DNA from: Flavobacterium seoulense
GTDB lineage: Bacteria > Bacteroidota > Bacteroidia > Flavobacteriales > Flavobacteriaceae
DNA length: 64,000 nucleotides
Assembly: GCF_000695795.1 (NCBI RefSeq)
Contig: NZ_JNCA01000003.1
Span: forward strand, 62,001-126,000
Reading direction: 5' to 3'
Shown here: one piece after another, positions 47,014-55,151 of the stretch
Numbering within the stretch: the stretch's first letter is position 1
Layout of the letters: every line of letters begins with the position of its first letter
Made by a program: the position numbers and the translations under genes
The notes under the pieces: generated by a model
Told to the model about the DNA's origin: nothing
The model's database searches: none
What the model saw: the letters and a program-made list of their open reading frames with translations, nothing else

Positions 47014-47625
47014 ATGGCTAGAGAAACATTTATATCATATAAGTATAGCGAAGCCCAAGAATTAAGGGACTTAATAATTGAAAAACTTGGTAAAGATGCA
47101 TCTTATTATAAAGGAGAAACAGGTGAATCTCCTGATTTAACAGGCTCTTCAATTGAAAATATAAAAGAAAATCTTAAGAATATGATTTTCGGTACATCAG
47201 TTACAATTGTTATTATTTCACCAAACATAAAAAAAAGCAAATGGATAGATTGGGAAATTGAATATTCTCTTAAAGAATATAAAAGAGGGAGTACTACCTC
47301 TAAAACAAATGGTATTGTTGGAGTTGTTATGAAAATTAACGGTAACTATAACTGGCTTATATCATCTTATCAAAATTCTGATGGTTGCACTTCAAGATCA
47401 ATTGACAATTCATACCTTCATGATATTAAAGTAAAGAACAGATTTAATTTAATAACTAACAATAAATATTCTTGTCCAAATTGTAAAACATTTGATCAAT
47501 TAACAGGTTCTTATATTTCACTAATAGAGGAAGACCGTTTTCTAAAAAATCCTCAATATTTCATAGAAAATGCATTTCAAAAAAGTCAGAATATTAAAAA
47601 CTATGAACTATCAAAGAATAGATAG
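47014..47625 (+). CDS. thsB: ThsB-like TIR (DUF1863) protein
   Basis: The 203 residues start with FISYKYSEAQELRDLIIEKL, the ThsB/DUF1863 TIR-like fold. SKWIDWEIEYSLKEY supplies the candidate catalytic Glu81 (Bacillus ThsB uses a Glu near this position). The C-terminal part has CPNC (about 151-154), a possible metal or redox site not known to me in ThsB. It starts 2 nt after thsA, so the three genes form one operon. It is a different TIR subfamily from the first gene, suggesting two sensors for one effector. Confidence 0.87.
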   Translation: MARETFISYKYSEAQELRDLIIEKLGKDASYYKGETGESPDLTGSSIENIKENLKNMIFGTSVTIVIISPNIKKSKWIDWEIEYSLKEYKRGSTTSKTNGIVGVVMKINGNYNWLISSYQNSDGCTSRSIDNSYLHDIKVKNRFNLITNNKYSCPNCKTFDQLTGSYISLIEEDRFLKNPQYFIENAFQKSQNIKNYELSKNR

Positions 47626-47661
47626 TAACCTCAGCTACCAAACTAATCCTTTCGTAAAGAG

Positions 47662-47701
47662 CCCCAGACAGCGCGGAAATGTTTTCCGTGCCCACAACAG
47701 T
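47662..47701. repeat. dispersed palindromic repeat, copy 2
   Basis: Second copy of the element at 21447-21486, with core GCGCGGAAA..TTTCCGTGC and the same CCCACAACA tail. Confidence 0.7.
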
Positions 47702-47724
47702 GAGTAAATAAGTGAATAAAAAGA

Positions 47725-47758
47725 GATGCTTCCTTCGTCAGCAGGACAAGTTTGTGGA
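47725..47758. repeat. 34-nt direct repeat, copy 1
   Basis: It matches 49106-49139 with two mismatches. The two copies flank the VOC gene and an exported-protein gene. Confidence 0.7.
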
Positions 47759-47800
47759 GAGTTGTGGTCTTAAAAATTGTCTTCCAAAACCACTAGAAAT

Positions 47801-47838
47801 AAAAAAGAGCAGCAATGATAAATTGACTGCTCTTTTTT
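47801..47838. terminator. hairpin with A and T flanks
   Basis: AAAAAAGAGCAG (47801-47812) pairs with CTGCTCTTTTTT (47827-47838). It could end transcription from the Thoeris operon. Confidence 0.65.
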
Positions 47839-47915
47839 ATTCCACTAGATCTCGTTTGTCTACAACTCTGGTGCTTGTCTATGACGAGTACCAAAATAAT
47901 TAAAAGATAATTCGT

Positions 47916-48029
47916 AGCGTTTGCAACGCGGCTTGATACTTTAAAACAATAATTCTAAAGAAAATAATACTGTGTTTTGCAATGTATCAATTTTATGGTA
48001 ATTTAGTATTGAACCGCATTGCAAATGCT
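47916..48029. mobile_element. MITE- or REP-like inverted-repeat element
   Basis: Two 24-nt arms (47916-47939 and 48006-48029) are inverted copies matching at 19 of 24 positions, all differences being transitions: AGCGTTTGCAACGCGGCTTG against AGCATTTGCAATGCGGTTCA. They enclose 66 AT-rich bases with no coding capacity. No transposase is nearby. Confidence 0.5.
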
Positions 48030-48118
48030 TTATATGGCTTCCTACAGTAAGTAGGTACTCGATGCAATCGAGCAGCAGTTTTCAAATAAAAATCAACTAA
48101 TCAACTTAAATAAACACT

Positions 48119-48484
48119 ATGGATAATCAATTTGAAGCAGGAATTAACATTGCAATAAAAATTCCTAAAAGCAAGTATAACGATACCGTAAATTTTTATA
48201 AAAACATCTTAAAGTTTGAAGTCACCGAAGTCCCAATAAGTAACCCAACGGTTTCCAAAACGCATTCGGTAAAATTTGGAGCCAATGTGATTTGGCTGGA
48301 TTGTGTTGACAATTACACCCATTCTGAAACCTGGTTACAACTGACAGTTCCTAATGTAGAAGAAGCAACAGCATATTTGAATTCAAATGGTGTAGCCACT
48401 TGTGATGAATTGGAAGAATTACCTGAAGACATGCACTGGATTACTGATCCCGCAGGAACGGTTTTTAATTTGCAAAAGAGGTGA
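48119..48484 (+). CDS. VOC-superfamily (glyoxalase/bleomycin-resistance-like) protein
   Basis: The 121 residues form paired beta-alpha-beta-beta-beta modules: NIAIKIPKSKYNDTVNFYKN at the start and HWITDPAGTVFNLQ at the end, as in single-domain VOC proteins. Substrate and metal use cannot be read. It stands alone between repeat-containing spacers. Confidence 0.82.
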   Translation: MDNQFEAGINIAIKIPKSKYNDTVNFYKNILKFEVTEVPISNPTVSKTHSVKFGANVIWLDCVDNYTHSETWLQLTVPNVEEATAYLNSNGVATCDELEELPEDMHWITDPAGTVFNLQKR

Positions 48485-48548
48485 AATAGACCTAGAAATA
48501 CTTTAGAAGTTAAAAACCACTTTTGTAACTTAAATAAAAGAGAAAAAC

Positions 48549-49094
48549 ATGAAGTTGATAAATATTTTTACTTGTTTCTCATTTTTGCTTTTAACATCAT
48601 TCTGCATGGGACAAAATAATGTTTCCGATTTTTCTTTTTCAAAAAATAGAATTTTAAATGATGAGAATATCGAATTAGTCAAAAAATCCATTGAAAAGAA
48701 TGATTTTAGAATTTCATTTGACAAAGCTGAAATTCCAAAGCAATTATTTGAGATTTTTTATAAATGGAAAAATGATCCATTCTTGATAGCTAATCCAAAT
48801 GAAAAATTTAATGCAACTGATGAAATAAATAACAGTTTACCAAACAGACAATTGACTTCAATTTTTCAAAATAAGGAATATTTAATTCTAAACTATAAGC
48901 ATGGAGGTTTTGGATTCCATCACCATATCATCTGGTGTAAAATAGATAATGACAAAATTAGTGATATATGGATCTGTACTACTTCTAATCATATTGACAA
49001 TTATTTAATACTTAAAGAAAATATTGAAAACTTTACAAGGATAATATCTTTAAAAAATGGCCAAAAAATAAAACTAAATTCTTTATGTTTTTAA
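48549..49094 (+). CDS. hypothetical exported protein
   Basis: The 181 residues begin with a signal peptide (FLLLTSFCMG-Q). The mature part contains GGFGFHHHIIWCKIDN, a His-rich stretch, and ends with a hydrophobic Cys-Phe. No family recognised. It is flanked by VOC and small membrane-protein genes. Confidence 0.6.
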   Translation: MKLINIFTCFSFLLLTSFCMGQNNVSDFSFSKNRILNDENIELVKKSIEKNDFRISFDKAEIPKQLFEIFYKWKNDPFLIANPNEKFNATDEINNSLPNRQLTSIFQNKEYLILNYKHGGFGFHHHIIWCKIDNDKISDIWICTTSNHIDNYLILKENIENFTRIISLKNGQKIKLNSLCF

Positions 49095-49105
49095 GTATTA
49101 TTGAA

Positions 49106-49139
49106 GATGCTTCCTCCGTCAGCATGACAAGTTTGTGGA
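49106..49139. repeat. 34-nt direct repeat, copy 2
   Basis: It matches 47725-47758 except for two bases and lies 12 nt after the exported-protein gene. Confidence 0.7.
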
Positions 49140-49304
49140 TCATCAATCCGTGAAAAAATCAGCTTATAGTATTACTAAACATACCTCTCAAATAAGCTCT
49201 TTTAATTTTTCGGAAAAAACAATTTGAAATAGTACATTTGTTGCCAGAATCTCCCCAGATTTTTTTATTTGCCTACAAATCGAATAAATTATCAATTATA
49301 ATAT

Positions 49305-49625
49305 ATGTACGGAACTTTACCTTTAATCTTAATTGTTTTTCCTTTATTATTCCAGATACTTTTGGGCAGAAAAGCTATTGGTGGCGATATTAAATTAAAG
49401 TTTACCACTGTTTCCATTATTAGCCTTCTATTACAGGTGGCATTATCGATTATTGCTTTTGCAATTGCTTCTCAAAATCTGGAAGCCGCTTTTAAAGCAA
49501 GAGAATTTAGATGCGGAATGGGACTTTTAGGATTTGTTGCATTATCATTATTTTTTACTTTTTTCCTGTTAATCACCATGCTGATTCAGTATTTCATAAA
49601 AAGATCTTACGATAATAAACATTAA
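49305..49625 (+). CDS. hypothetical three-helix membrane protein
   Basis: The 106 residues contain three predicted membrane helices (about 4-18, 33-54 and 71-96) and a short charged loop AAFKAREFRCGM. No family recognised. The next gene (VOC/PhnB type) follows 11 nt after its stop, so the two are likely cotranscribed. Confidence 0.6.
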   Translation: MYGTLPLILIVFPLLFQILLGRKAIGGDIKLKFTTVSIISLLLQVALSIIAFAIASQNLEAAFKAREFRCGMGLLGFVALSLFFTFFLLITMLIQYFIKRSYDNKH

Positions 49626-49636
49626 AAAACTACGCT

Positions 49637-50065
49637 ATGGCACTAATTAATCCTCACATTAATTTTAACGGAAATGCCGAAGAAGCATTTACTTTTTACA
49701 AATCAGTATTTGGTGGAGAATTTACTAAACTCATCCGTTTAAAAGATTTAAAAGGTCCTGAATTTCCAGTAGCAGAAAATGATGCTAATAAAATCCTTCA
49801 CATTGCATTACCTATTGGAACCAATACTCTACTGGGGAATGATGTTCCTGAATTTTTAGGCCGCGTAAATGAAAACGAAAACAGATCTAAAATTTCGATT
49901 AGCGCTGCAAGCCGTGAAGAAGCCAATCAACTATTTAACGGACTTTCAGCAGGCGGAACCATTGAAATGCCTATGGAAGATAGTCCTTGGGGTTCTTATT
50001 TTGGGATGTTTCGTGACAAATACGGCATCGAATGGATGATCGATTTTGATCCAACAGTAAAATAG
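49637..50065 (+). CDS. PhnB-like VOC protein
   Basis: The 142 residues carry PHINFNGNAEEAFTFYKSVF at the start and WGSYFGMFRDKYGIEWMIDF at the end, typical of the PhnB/3-demethylubiquinone methyltransferase-like VOC group. Despite that name, no methyltransferase motif is present. The role is unknown. It converges with the PAS gene, 5 nt away. Confidence 0.85.
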   Translation: MALINPHINFNGNAEEAFTFYKSVFGGEFTKLIRLKDLKGPEFPVAENDANKILHIALPIGTNTLLGNDVPEFLGRVNENENRSKISISAASREEANQLFNGLSAGGTIEMPMEDSPWGSYFGMFRDKYGIEWMIDFDPTVK

Positions 50066-50070
50066 AAATA

Positions 50071-50628
50071 TCAAACTGCTTTTTCTAAAGCCAGGAAATG
50101 CACTATTTGATTTTGTTGATTGCGAAGAGGAATGATACTTACTTCGCATAAATATTCTTCCTTGTTTTTTCGATAATTAACAATTACTTCGGTAAATGGT
50201 TTGCCTTGCGCCAGTTTTTCTCTGATGTTTTTCTTTACTTCTTCTGAGGTATTGATTCCTTGTAAAAAACTGGGTTTCCTGCCTATGGCATAATGGCTTG
50301 TGTAGCCAGTCATTTTTTTAAAACCTTCATTTGCCCAGACAATAAGTTGGTCCACATTTGTGACTACCAATGCCTCATAAGCCGGTTTTAGAACCTGATC
50401 AATATCTATATCCCAATTGAATTCATTGGAGAATTCAAATAACTTTTCCTTATCCAGACTTTTAATATGCTTCATCATACTGTTGCCTGACAAGTCAAAA
50501 CTCATCAAAGGATATACTGTTTTAGTCGGTTTTATCTTCTGGGTGTTTTTTACGGTATCTTCTTTTTTCCCTGAAAGAAAAAGATCAAGACACATCATAT
50601 TGTTCAGGTCACTATTAGAATTTTTCAT
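50071..50628 (-). CDS. LOV-like PAS protein downstream of a cobalamin riboswitch
   Basis: The 185 residues have an unannotated N-terminal half (about 1-80) and a C-terminal PAS domain (about 82-183). The motif GRKPSFLQG (116-124) aligns with the LOV signature GRNCRFLQG, but the flavin-adduct cysteine is replaced by Pro119, so classic blue-light chemistry is not expected. No output domain or membrane segment is present. The start codon lies 104 nt after a cobalamin riboswitch on the same strand with no other credible gene between, so it appears to be vitamin B12 regulated. Confidence 0.8.
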   Translation of the reverse strand: MKNSNSDLNNMMCLDLFLSGKKEDTVKNTQKIKPTKTVYPLMSFDLSGNSMMKHIKSLDKEKLFEFSNEFNWDIDIDQVLKPAYEALVVTNVDQLIVWANEGFKKMTGYTSHYAIGRKPSFLQGINTSEEVKKNIREKLAQGKPFTEVIVNYRKNKEEYLCEVSIIPLRNQQNQIVHFLALEKAV

Positions 50629-50731
50629 ACAGTAATTCAGCTTTTAAACGATAAAAAAACAAGGCAGTAATAGAATTTTCTATAAACAAACCAAGATTCT
50701 TTACCCGAGAATTCGATTTTAAAAATAATAA

Positions 50732-50866
50732 AAGGCAGGTCTCCTGGCTTGCGTCTTGTCGGCGGCCTTCCCGATTAAACAGTGGCTGTGTAGTGGCAGA
50801 CAAGCTTTGTAGCTTACAGTTGCGGGAACAGCTCAGGTATTCAACCTGATTCCCTTTTAATGCCTT
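50732..50866 (-). ncRNA. cobalamin (B12) riboswitch
   Basis: Read on the minus strand the conserved blocks appear in order: GGGAATCAGGTTGAATACCT, then GAGCTGTTCCCGCAACTGTA (the B12-box-type core), GTCTGCCACT, GGGAAGG and GCCAGGAGACCTGCC. Outer stem P1 forms from AAGGCA (50866-50861) and TGCCTT (50737-50732). This matches the AdoCbl riboswitch consensus well. It probably represses the downstream PAS gene when cobalamin is present. Confidence 0.92.
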
Positions 50867-50896
50867 AATGAAAACTCATTTTAGCAACCTTTACTA

Positions 50897-50904
50897 CAAA
50901 TATA
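50897..50904 (-). promoter_or_regulatory. -7 promoter element of the riboswitch transcript
   Basis: On the minus strand it reads TATATTTG (TAnnTTTG), about 30 nt before the riboswitch. Confidence 0.5.
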
Positions 50905-51013
50905 AGTAATTCTACTACGAATTTTGAAACTTTTTGTAATGTGGTATGTAAAAGATATACCAATTAGAATTTCTAAATTGATTCTTTTAAATTACAACTT
51001 AAATCACAGTACT

Positions 51014-51133
51014 ATGAACAACTTATTTAGAGGACTTTTAGCAGGTTACGGAGCAAAAAAATTAGGTGGCGGCTGTTTTGGAACCATTATCGTTTTTATC
51101 ATTATTTGGTTTTTACTAGGTCAGTGTAGTTAA
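51014..51133 (+). CDS. small Gly-rich membrane protein, 39 residues
   Basis: The ATG at 51014 gives MNNLFRGLLAGYGAKKLGGG followed by one strongly hydrophobic helix (IIVFIIIWFLLG) and QCS. A start at 50924 would add 30 residues of unlikely sequence. The Gly-rich N-terminus and single helix resemble small inner-membrane proteins I associate with Flavobacterium, but no function is known. Confidence 0.6.
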   Translation: MNNLFRGLLAGYGAKKLGGGCFGTIIVFIIIWFLLGQCS

Positions 51134-51366
51134 ACAACTTACTACAAAATATCCTTCTTATTTACTACAAGCTATTTTGTATAAAGCTACTATTGTCAAG
51201 CTTTTACACTCCTAAGTTATATTTAATTTAAATTATGGTTTTCTTACATTTCTAAACAATTATTCGCTAAATTTGAGAAGCCCCATTTTGTGTAAAAAAT
51301 AAACCGAATAAATCATGAAGTAAGAACTGATCTACAAACAAAAATTAGCCATAATTTTCAATCACA
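51134..51366. other. AT-rich spacer
   Basis: These 233 bases precede the second PAS kinase. No gene, strong hairpin or clear promoter match was seen. Confidence 0.5.
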
Positions 51367-52455
51367 ATGGAAGTCAAAAAATGTCCTACCCCCGACAAAG
51401 AATACCATTTTGATAATTTTTTTAACATTTCGGCGGACTTAATTTGTATCGCCGGATTTGACGGGTATTTTAGACGAATAAATCCCGCTGTTTCAAAATT
51501 ATTAGGGTATACTGATGAGGAATTGTATTCTCGTCCTATACATACTTTAGTGTATACACCAGATCTTAAAGCTACTCTTGAAACCCGGGAGGAAGTTTAT
51601 AAAAACAAACCGCTTTTAAATTTCGAAAACAGATACCTGACTAAAACAGGTGAAATTGTATGGTTATCCTGGACTTCAATGCCAGTTGAAGACGAAAAAT
51701 TAGTCTATGCCATTGCTAAAAACATTACCCATAAAAAAAAGATTGAAGAAGAACGCAATGTATTAATTACTAATTTGACAAAAATAAACAAAGACCTAAA
51801 GCATTTGTCTTACACCACTTCGCATGATTTAAAGTCTCCTGTTAATAATTTACTCTCCGTATTTAATTTGCTCGATACTTCTAAAATTAATGATGAAGAA
51901 ACGCTTGAATTCATTGATATTCTAAAAACAACCACCGAACGTTTAAAGGAAACTTTAAAAAACTCTGTAAACGAATTAATCCAAAAAGAGGAACTGAATG
52001 CTTCTATCGAAATATTAGATGTAAAGCAAAACTTAGACGAAGTTTTATTTTCTATCAATTCACTGATAAAAAATTCTAAAATAACTATAGATTGTGATTT
52101 TTCGGAACTAACACAAATCAATTTCAATCAGGAATATTTAAAAAGTATCTTTTTAAATCTGATTACTAATTCTATAAAATATTCAAAAGCAGATATTTTT
52201 CCGGCTGTGAATATTGCTACTAAAAAAGTAAACGGAAAGAGTCAGCTTATCTATTCTGATAACGGCTTAGGTTTTGACATGGATAAAGTACGCGATAAAA
52301 TATTTGGCTTACATCAAAAATTTCATCATCACAATGACAGCAATGGCATTGGTTTATACCTGATTTACAATCACATTACTAATTTAGGCGGAACGATCGA
52401 AGTAGAAAGTAAAATAAATGAAGGTGCAAAATTCACAATAATGTTCCGGGATTAA
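51367..52455 (+). CDS. PAS-domain sensor histidine kinase, paralogue 2
   Basis: The 362 residues repeat the layout of the kinase at 12494-13594: PAS (about 15-125, YFRRINPAVSKLLGY), phospho-acceptor His153 (YTTSHDLKSPVNN), N box NLITNSIKYS and G boxes YSDNGLGFD and SNGIGLYLI. The two are clearly paralogous over their whole length. It is cytosolic with no partner response regulator beside it. Its target is unknown. Confidence 0.9.
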   Translation: MEVKKCPTPDKEYHFDNFFNISADLICIAGFDGYFRRINPAVSKLLGYTDEELYSRPIHTLVYTPDLKATLETREEVYKNKPLLNFENRYLTKTGEIVWLSWTSMPVEDEKLVYAIAKNITHKKKIEEERNVLITNLTKINKDLKHLSYTTSHDLKSPVNNLLSVFNLLDTSKINDEETLEFIDILKTTTERLKETLKNSVNELIQKEELNASIEILDVKQNLDEVLFSINSLIKNSKITIDCDFSELTQINFNQEYLKSIFLNLITNSIKYSKADIFPAVNIATKKVNGKSQLIYSDNGLGFDMDKVRDKIFGLHQKFHHHNDSNGIGLYLIYNHITNLGGTIEVESKINEGAKFTIMFRD

Positions 52456-52514
52456 AATATAAAGCAAGTATAGTATAACTTTGCGTTACTAAAAAACACT
52501 TAAAAATAAAAGTC

Positions 52515-53114
52515 ATGAATATTTTAGAGTTAATACAAAAAAGATATACTGCTAAAAAGTACAACCCGAATAAAATAATACCACAGGAAAAAATTGAAGA
52601 TTTAAAAGAAATTTTACGTCTTACTCCTTCTTCAATTAATATTCAGCCCTGGAAGTTTACTTTTGTTCAAAATACTGAAATAAAAGCACAACTTGCTACA
52701 GCTTCTAAACACAATCAGGAAAGAGTTAACCAGGCACAACTTATAGTTGTATTTAGTGTAGCCGATGATTTAGATGCATTTCAAACCGTAGTAGAAAACG
52801 AATTTCCACAATTTAGAGTCGATTGGTATAACCAGATAAAAGCCAGTATGCCCGAATCTAATTTAAAAGTATGGTTGTCAAATCAGGTATATATTGCATT
52901 AGGAGTTGGTTTAACCGCTAGTGCTGCATTAGGTCTGGACGCAACACCAATGGAAGGAATTGAACCTGATAAATACCAAACTATTCTTAACATGACTACT
53001 TATAAGCCACTATTTGCAATGGCTGTAGGCTACGGTGCCGAAGATGATTTGAACCGACTTGAAACTACTCCTAAATCACGAAGAACGCAGGAAAGCGTTA
53101 TTGAAACTATTTAA
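52515..53114 (+). CDS. NAD(P)H-dependent nitroreductase
   Basis: The 199 residues belong to the NfsB-like flavin nitroreductase family: KRYTAKKYNPNK (about 9-20) at the FMN-binding N-terminus, RLTPSSINIQPWKF (about 35-48) and a C-terminal LETTPKSRRTQESV. It is likely an FMN homodimer reducing quinones or nitroaromatics; the physiological substrate is unknown. Confidence 0.9.
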   Translation: MNILELIQKRYTAKKYNPNKIIPQEKIEDLKEILRLTPSSINIQPWKFTFVQNTEIKAQLATASKHNQERVNQAQLIVVFSVADDLDAFQTVVENEFPQFRVDWYNQIKASMPESNLKVWLSNQVYIALGVGLTASAALGLDATPMEGIEPDKYQTILNMTTYKPLFAMAVGYGAEDDLNRLETTPKSRRTQESVIETI

Positions 53115-53211
53115 AATCAGTATTTTAAATTCTGTAATCTTTAAAGATAATCTTGTAAAAACAGTAATAGCTTATTAAATAATTTTATTCAAAATTTAAA
53201 ATTTTATAGCT

Positions 53212-53406
53212 ATGAAAAATCAGAATCAAAATCCGCAGACACCCAATAAAAAAGGTGGAGATAACAGAAGTGACACGAGAAAGCACCAATATAAAGAACA
53301 TGATGAAGTGCTAACTAACGATGAAAATTACGACCCTGACACTAAAAAGTTTAAAGGTGAAGAACCTGAACTTGACGACAAGCTAAACAATAAAGAAAAG
53401 AAATAG
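53212..53406 (+). CDS. small hydrophilic protein, 64 residues
   Basis: It is almost entirely Asn, Lys, Asp, Glu and Gln with no hydrophobic core, so is probably disordered (KKGGDNRSDTRKHQYKEHDE). It has its own spacer and a terminator right after it. A similar hydrophilic gene lies at 55152-55487. A stress or desiccation role is conceivable but unsupported. Confidence 0.55.
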   Translation: MKNQNQNPQTPNKKGGDNRSDTRKHQYKEHDEVLTNDENYDPDTKKFKGEEPELDDKLNNKEKK

Positions 53407-53412
53407 TTTTTA

Positions 53413-53447
53413 AAAAAGTCTCATTTGTTCAAATTGAGACTTTTTTT
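53413..53447 (+). terminator. rho-independent terminator
   Basis: An 11-bp stem (53413-53423 with 53435-53445) runs into a T7 tract. Confidence 0.82.
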
Positions 53448-53567
53448 GTGATACAATTAATGATTCATTCCATTGAAAACTGCCTGTTTTAAGCTATTTT
53501 TGTTAATACAAAATACTATTTTACAATAGAATTGCTAATAATTAAATTGCTAACTAAAAATAATTGT

Positions 53568-54449
53568 ATGTCAAATATCAACCTCATTATAGAAGAACGC
53601 GCTGCCGATATTGGTAATTTCCTGGTAGGCAGATTACTCCCTTTTCGTCAAAAACGTATGGTAGGTCCATTTATATATATCGATCACATGGGACCGGTAA
53701 AAATGAGTGAACGACAAAATTTTGATGTTTTACCACATCCGCACATTGGACTTTCTACCTTAACTTTTTTATTTGAAGGCAGTATTATGCATCGTGATAC
53801 TTTGGGTAACGAAATCGAAATAAAACCAGGCGAAGTCAACTGGATGACAGCAGGAAAAGGTATTGTACATTCTGAACGTACTCCGGATTATTTACGTCAT
53901 TCAGAAAAAAACATGCATGGATTACAAATTTGGATTGCCTTACCAAAGCATTTGGAACAAATGAATCCAGAGTTTTTTCATATTGAAAGTAACGAAATCC
54001 CTTTCTGGAAAGAAGATGATGTTGAATTCAAACTAGTAGCTGGTGAAGCATTTGGAAAAAAATCGGGTGTGCCGGTTTATAGCCCGATGTATATGATCGA
54101 AATCAAATCAGTTACAGAGAAAAAATTAAACATTGGAGAACATCTTTATGGTGAAGCCGGACTTTATATTCTGGAAGGCGGTATTATAAGTGATGGTAGT
54201 CAATATGGTCCTAAACAAATATTAGTATCGAAAAATAGTTCTCTTTGCGAATTTACAATCCAGCCTAATTCGACTATTTATATTTTTGGCGGAGAAGCTT
54301 ATCCCGAAGAACGTTTTATTGACTGGAATTTTGTTTCGACCGATAAAGAATTAATCGAAAAAGCCAAGCAAAACTGGATTGATCAAAAATTTGACAAAAT
54401 TGAAGGAGAAACTGAATTTGTTCCTTTGCCTACATATCCTAAAAAATAA
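53568..54449 (+). CDS. pirin-family protein
   Basis: The start at MSNINLIIEERAADIG gives 293 residues; an upstream start would add 12 AT-rich codons. It is a bicupin with the pirin metal motif VLPHPHIGLSTLTFLFEG (about 53-70) and GEVNWMTAGKGIVHSER (about 88). Bacterial pirins such as YhhW act as quercetinases or redox-linked regulators; which applies here is unknown. DUF4269 follows after 18 nt. Confidence 0.9.
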   Translation: MSNINLIIEERAADIGNFLVGRLLPFRQKRMVGPFIYIDHMGPVKMSERQNFDVLPHPHIGLSTLTFLFEGSIMHRDTLGNEIEIKPGEVNWMTAGKGIVHSERTPDYLRHSEKNMHGLQIWIALPKHLEQMNPEFFHIESNEIPFWKEDDVEFKLVAGEAFGKKSGVPVYSPMYMIEIKSVTEKKLNIGEHLYGEAGLYILEGGIISDGSQYGPKQILVSKNSSLCEFTIQPNSTIYIFGGEAYPEERFIDWNFVSTDKELIEKAKQNWIDQKFDKIEGETEFVPLPTYPKK

Positions 54450-54467
54450 AAACCATTTTTTAGTTAG

Positions 54468-55025
54468 ATGGCAACCCAAAACATCGATTTTGATAACATT
54501 ACTTATTTGCAAAGTGGTAATTTCAGGCAACAGCAAGCATATACCACTTTGAAAAATAATCAAATTTTGCTAAAACTTCAAGATTATAATCCTATTCTTG
54601 TAGGTACCATCCCCATAAACATTGATATAGAAAATAGTGATCTTGATATTATTTGTTTTACTAAAAATAAAGAAGAATTTAAGAAACTAATCTTAGCCAA
54701 TTTTAGCAACGAAAAAAATTTCACAATAAGAGAACGTGTAATTTCTGGTAATTTAGCAATTATAGCCAATTTCATAATTGATGAATTCGAAATTGAAATC
54801 TTTGGACAAAACATCCCTGTCAAACAGCAATTTGGATACAGACATATGCTAATTGAAGACCAGCTGTTAAAAGAACATGGTGAACAATTCAGGCAGAAAA
54901 TCATTGCTTTAAAACAACAAGGTCATAAAACGGAACCTGCGTTTGGAATAGCATTAGGTTTAACTGGAAATCCTTATTTGGAGTTACTTCGATTTGAAAA
55001 AAACAACAATAAATCAAATCTCTAA
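54468..55025 (+). CDS. DUF4269 protein (nucleotidyltransferase-like)
   Basis: The 185 residues contain GTIPINIDIENSDLDIIC (about 46-63), a variant of the GS..DxD strand of minimal nucleotidyltransferases, followed by a helical C-terminal part (EPAFGIALGLTGNPYLELL). This is DUF4269. Activity is untested for the family as far as I know. It is probably cotranscribed with the pirin gene. Confidence 0.8.
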   Translation: MATQNIDFDNITYLQSGNFRQQQAYTTLKNNQILLKLQDYNPILVGTIPINIDIENSDLDIICFTKNKEEFKKLILANFSNEKNFTIRERVISGNLAIIANFIIDEFEIEIFGQNIPVKQQFGYRHMLIEDQLLKEHGEQFRQKIIALKQQGHKTEPAFGIALGLTGNPYLELLRFEKNNNKSNL

Positions 55026-55151
55026 AATCTATTCTGCACTAGTTTTTGACTTGTAATTTTTTAAATAACAATCCAAAAGCTATGTTAAATAATTTAGATT
55101 TCCACTCTAAAATTCGTAATATTAAGTAACAAACTTTAAAATTATAGAATC

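Larger units (their letters stand above)
47626..48118. other. repeat-rich spacer after the Thoeris module
   Basis: These 493 bases hold no convincing gene. They contain copies of two dispersed repeats, a terminator-like hairpin (47801-47838) and a 114-bp inverted-repeat element (47916-48029), then a small hairpin CTCGAT/ATCGAG (48058-48072). Confidence 0.65.

Noticed and set aside
47712..47903. 63-codon open frame after the Thoeris operon
   Set aside because: It covers a direct repeat and a terminator hairpin, so the open frame is incidental.
50615..50803. 62-codon minus-strand open frame
   Set aside because: Its 5' half lies inside the cobalamin riboswitch and it overlaps the PAS gene start; structure, not coding, explains conservation there.
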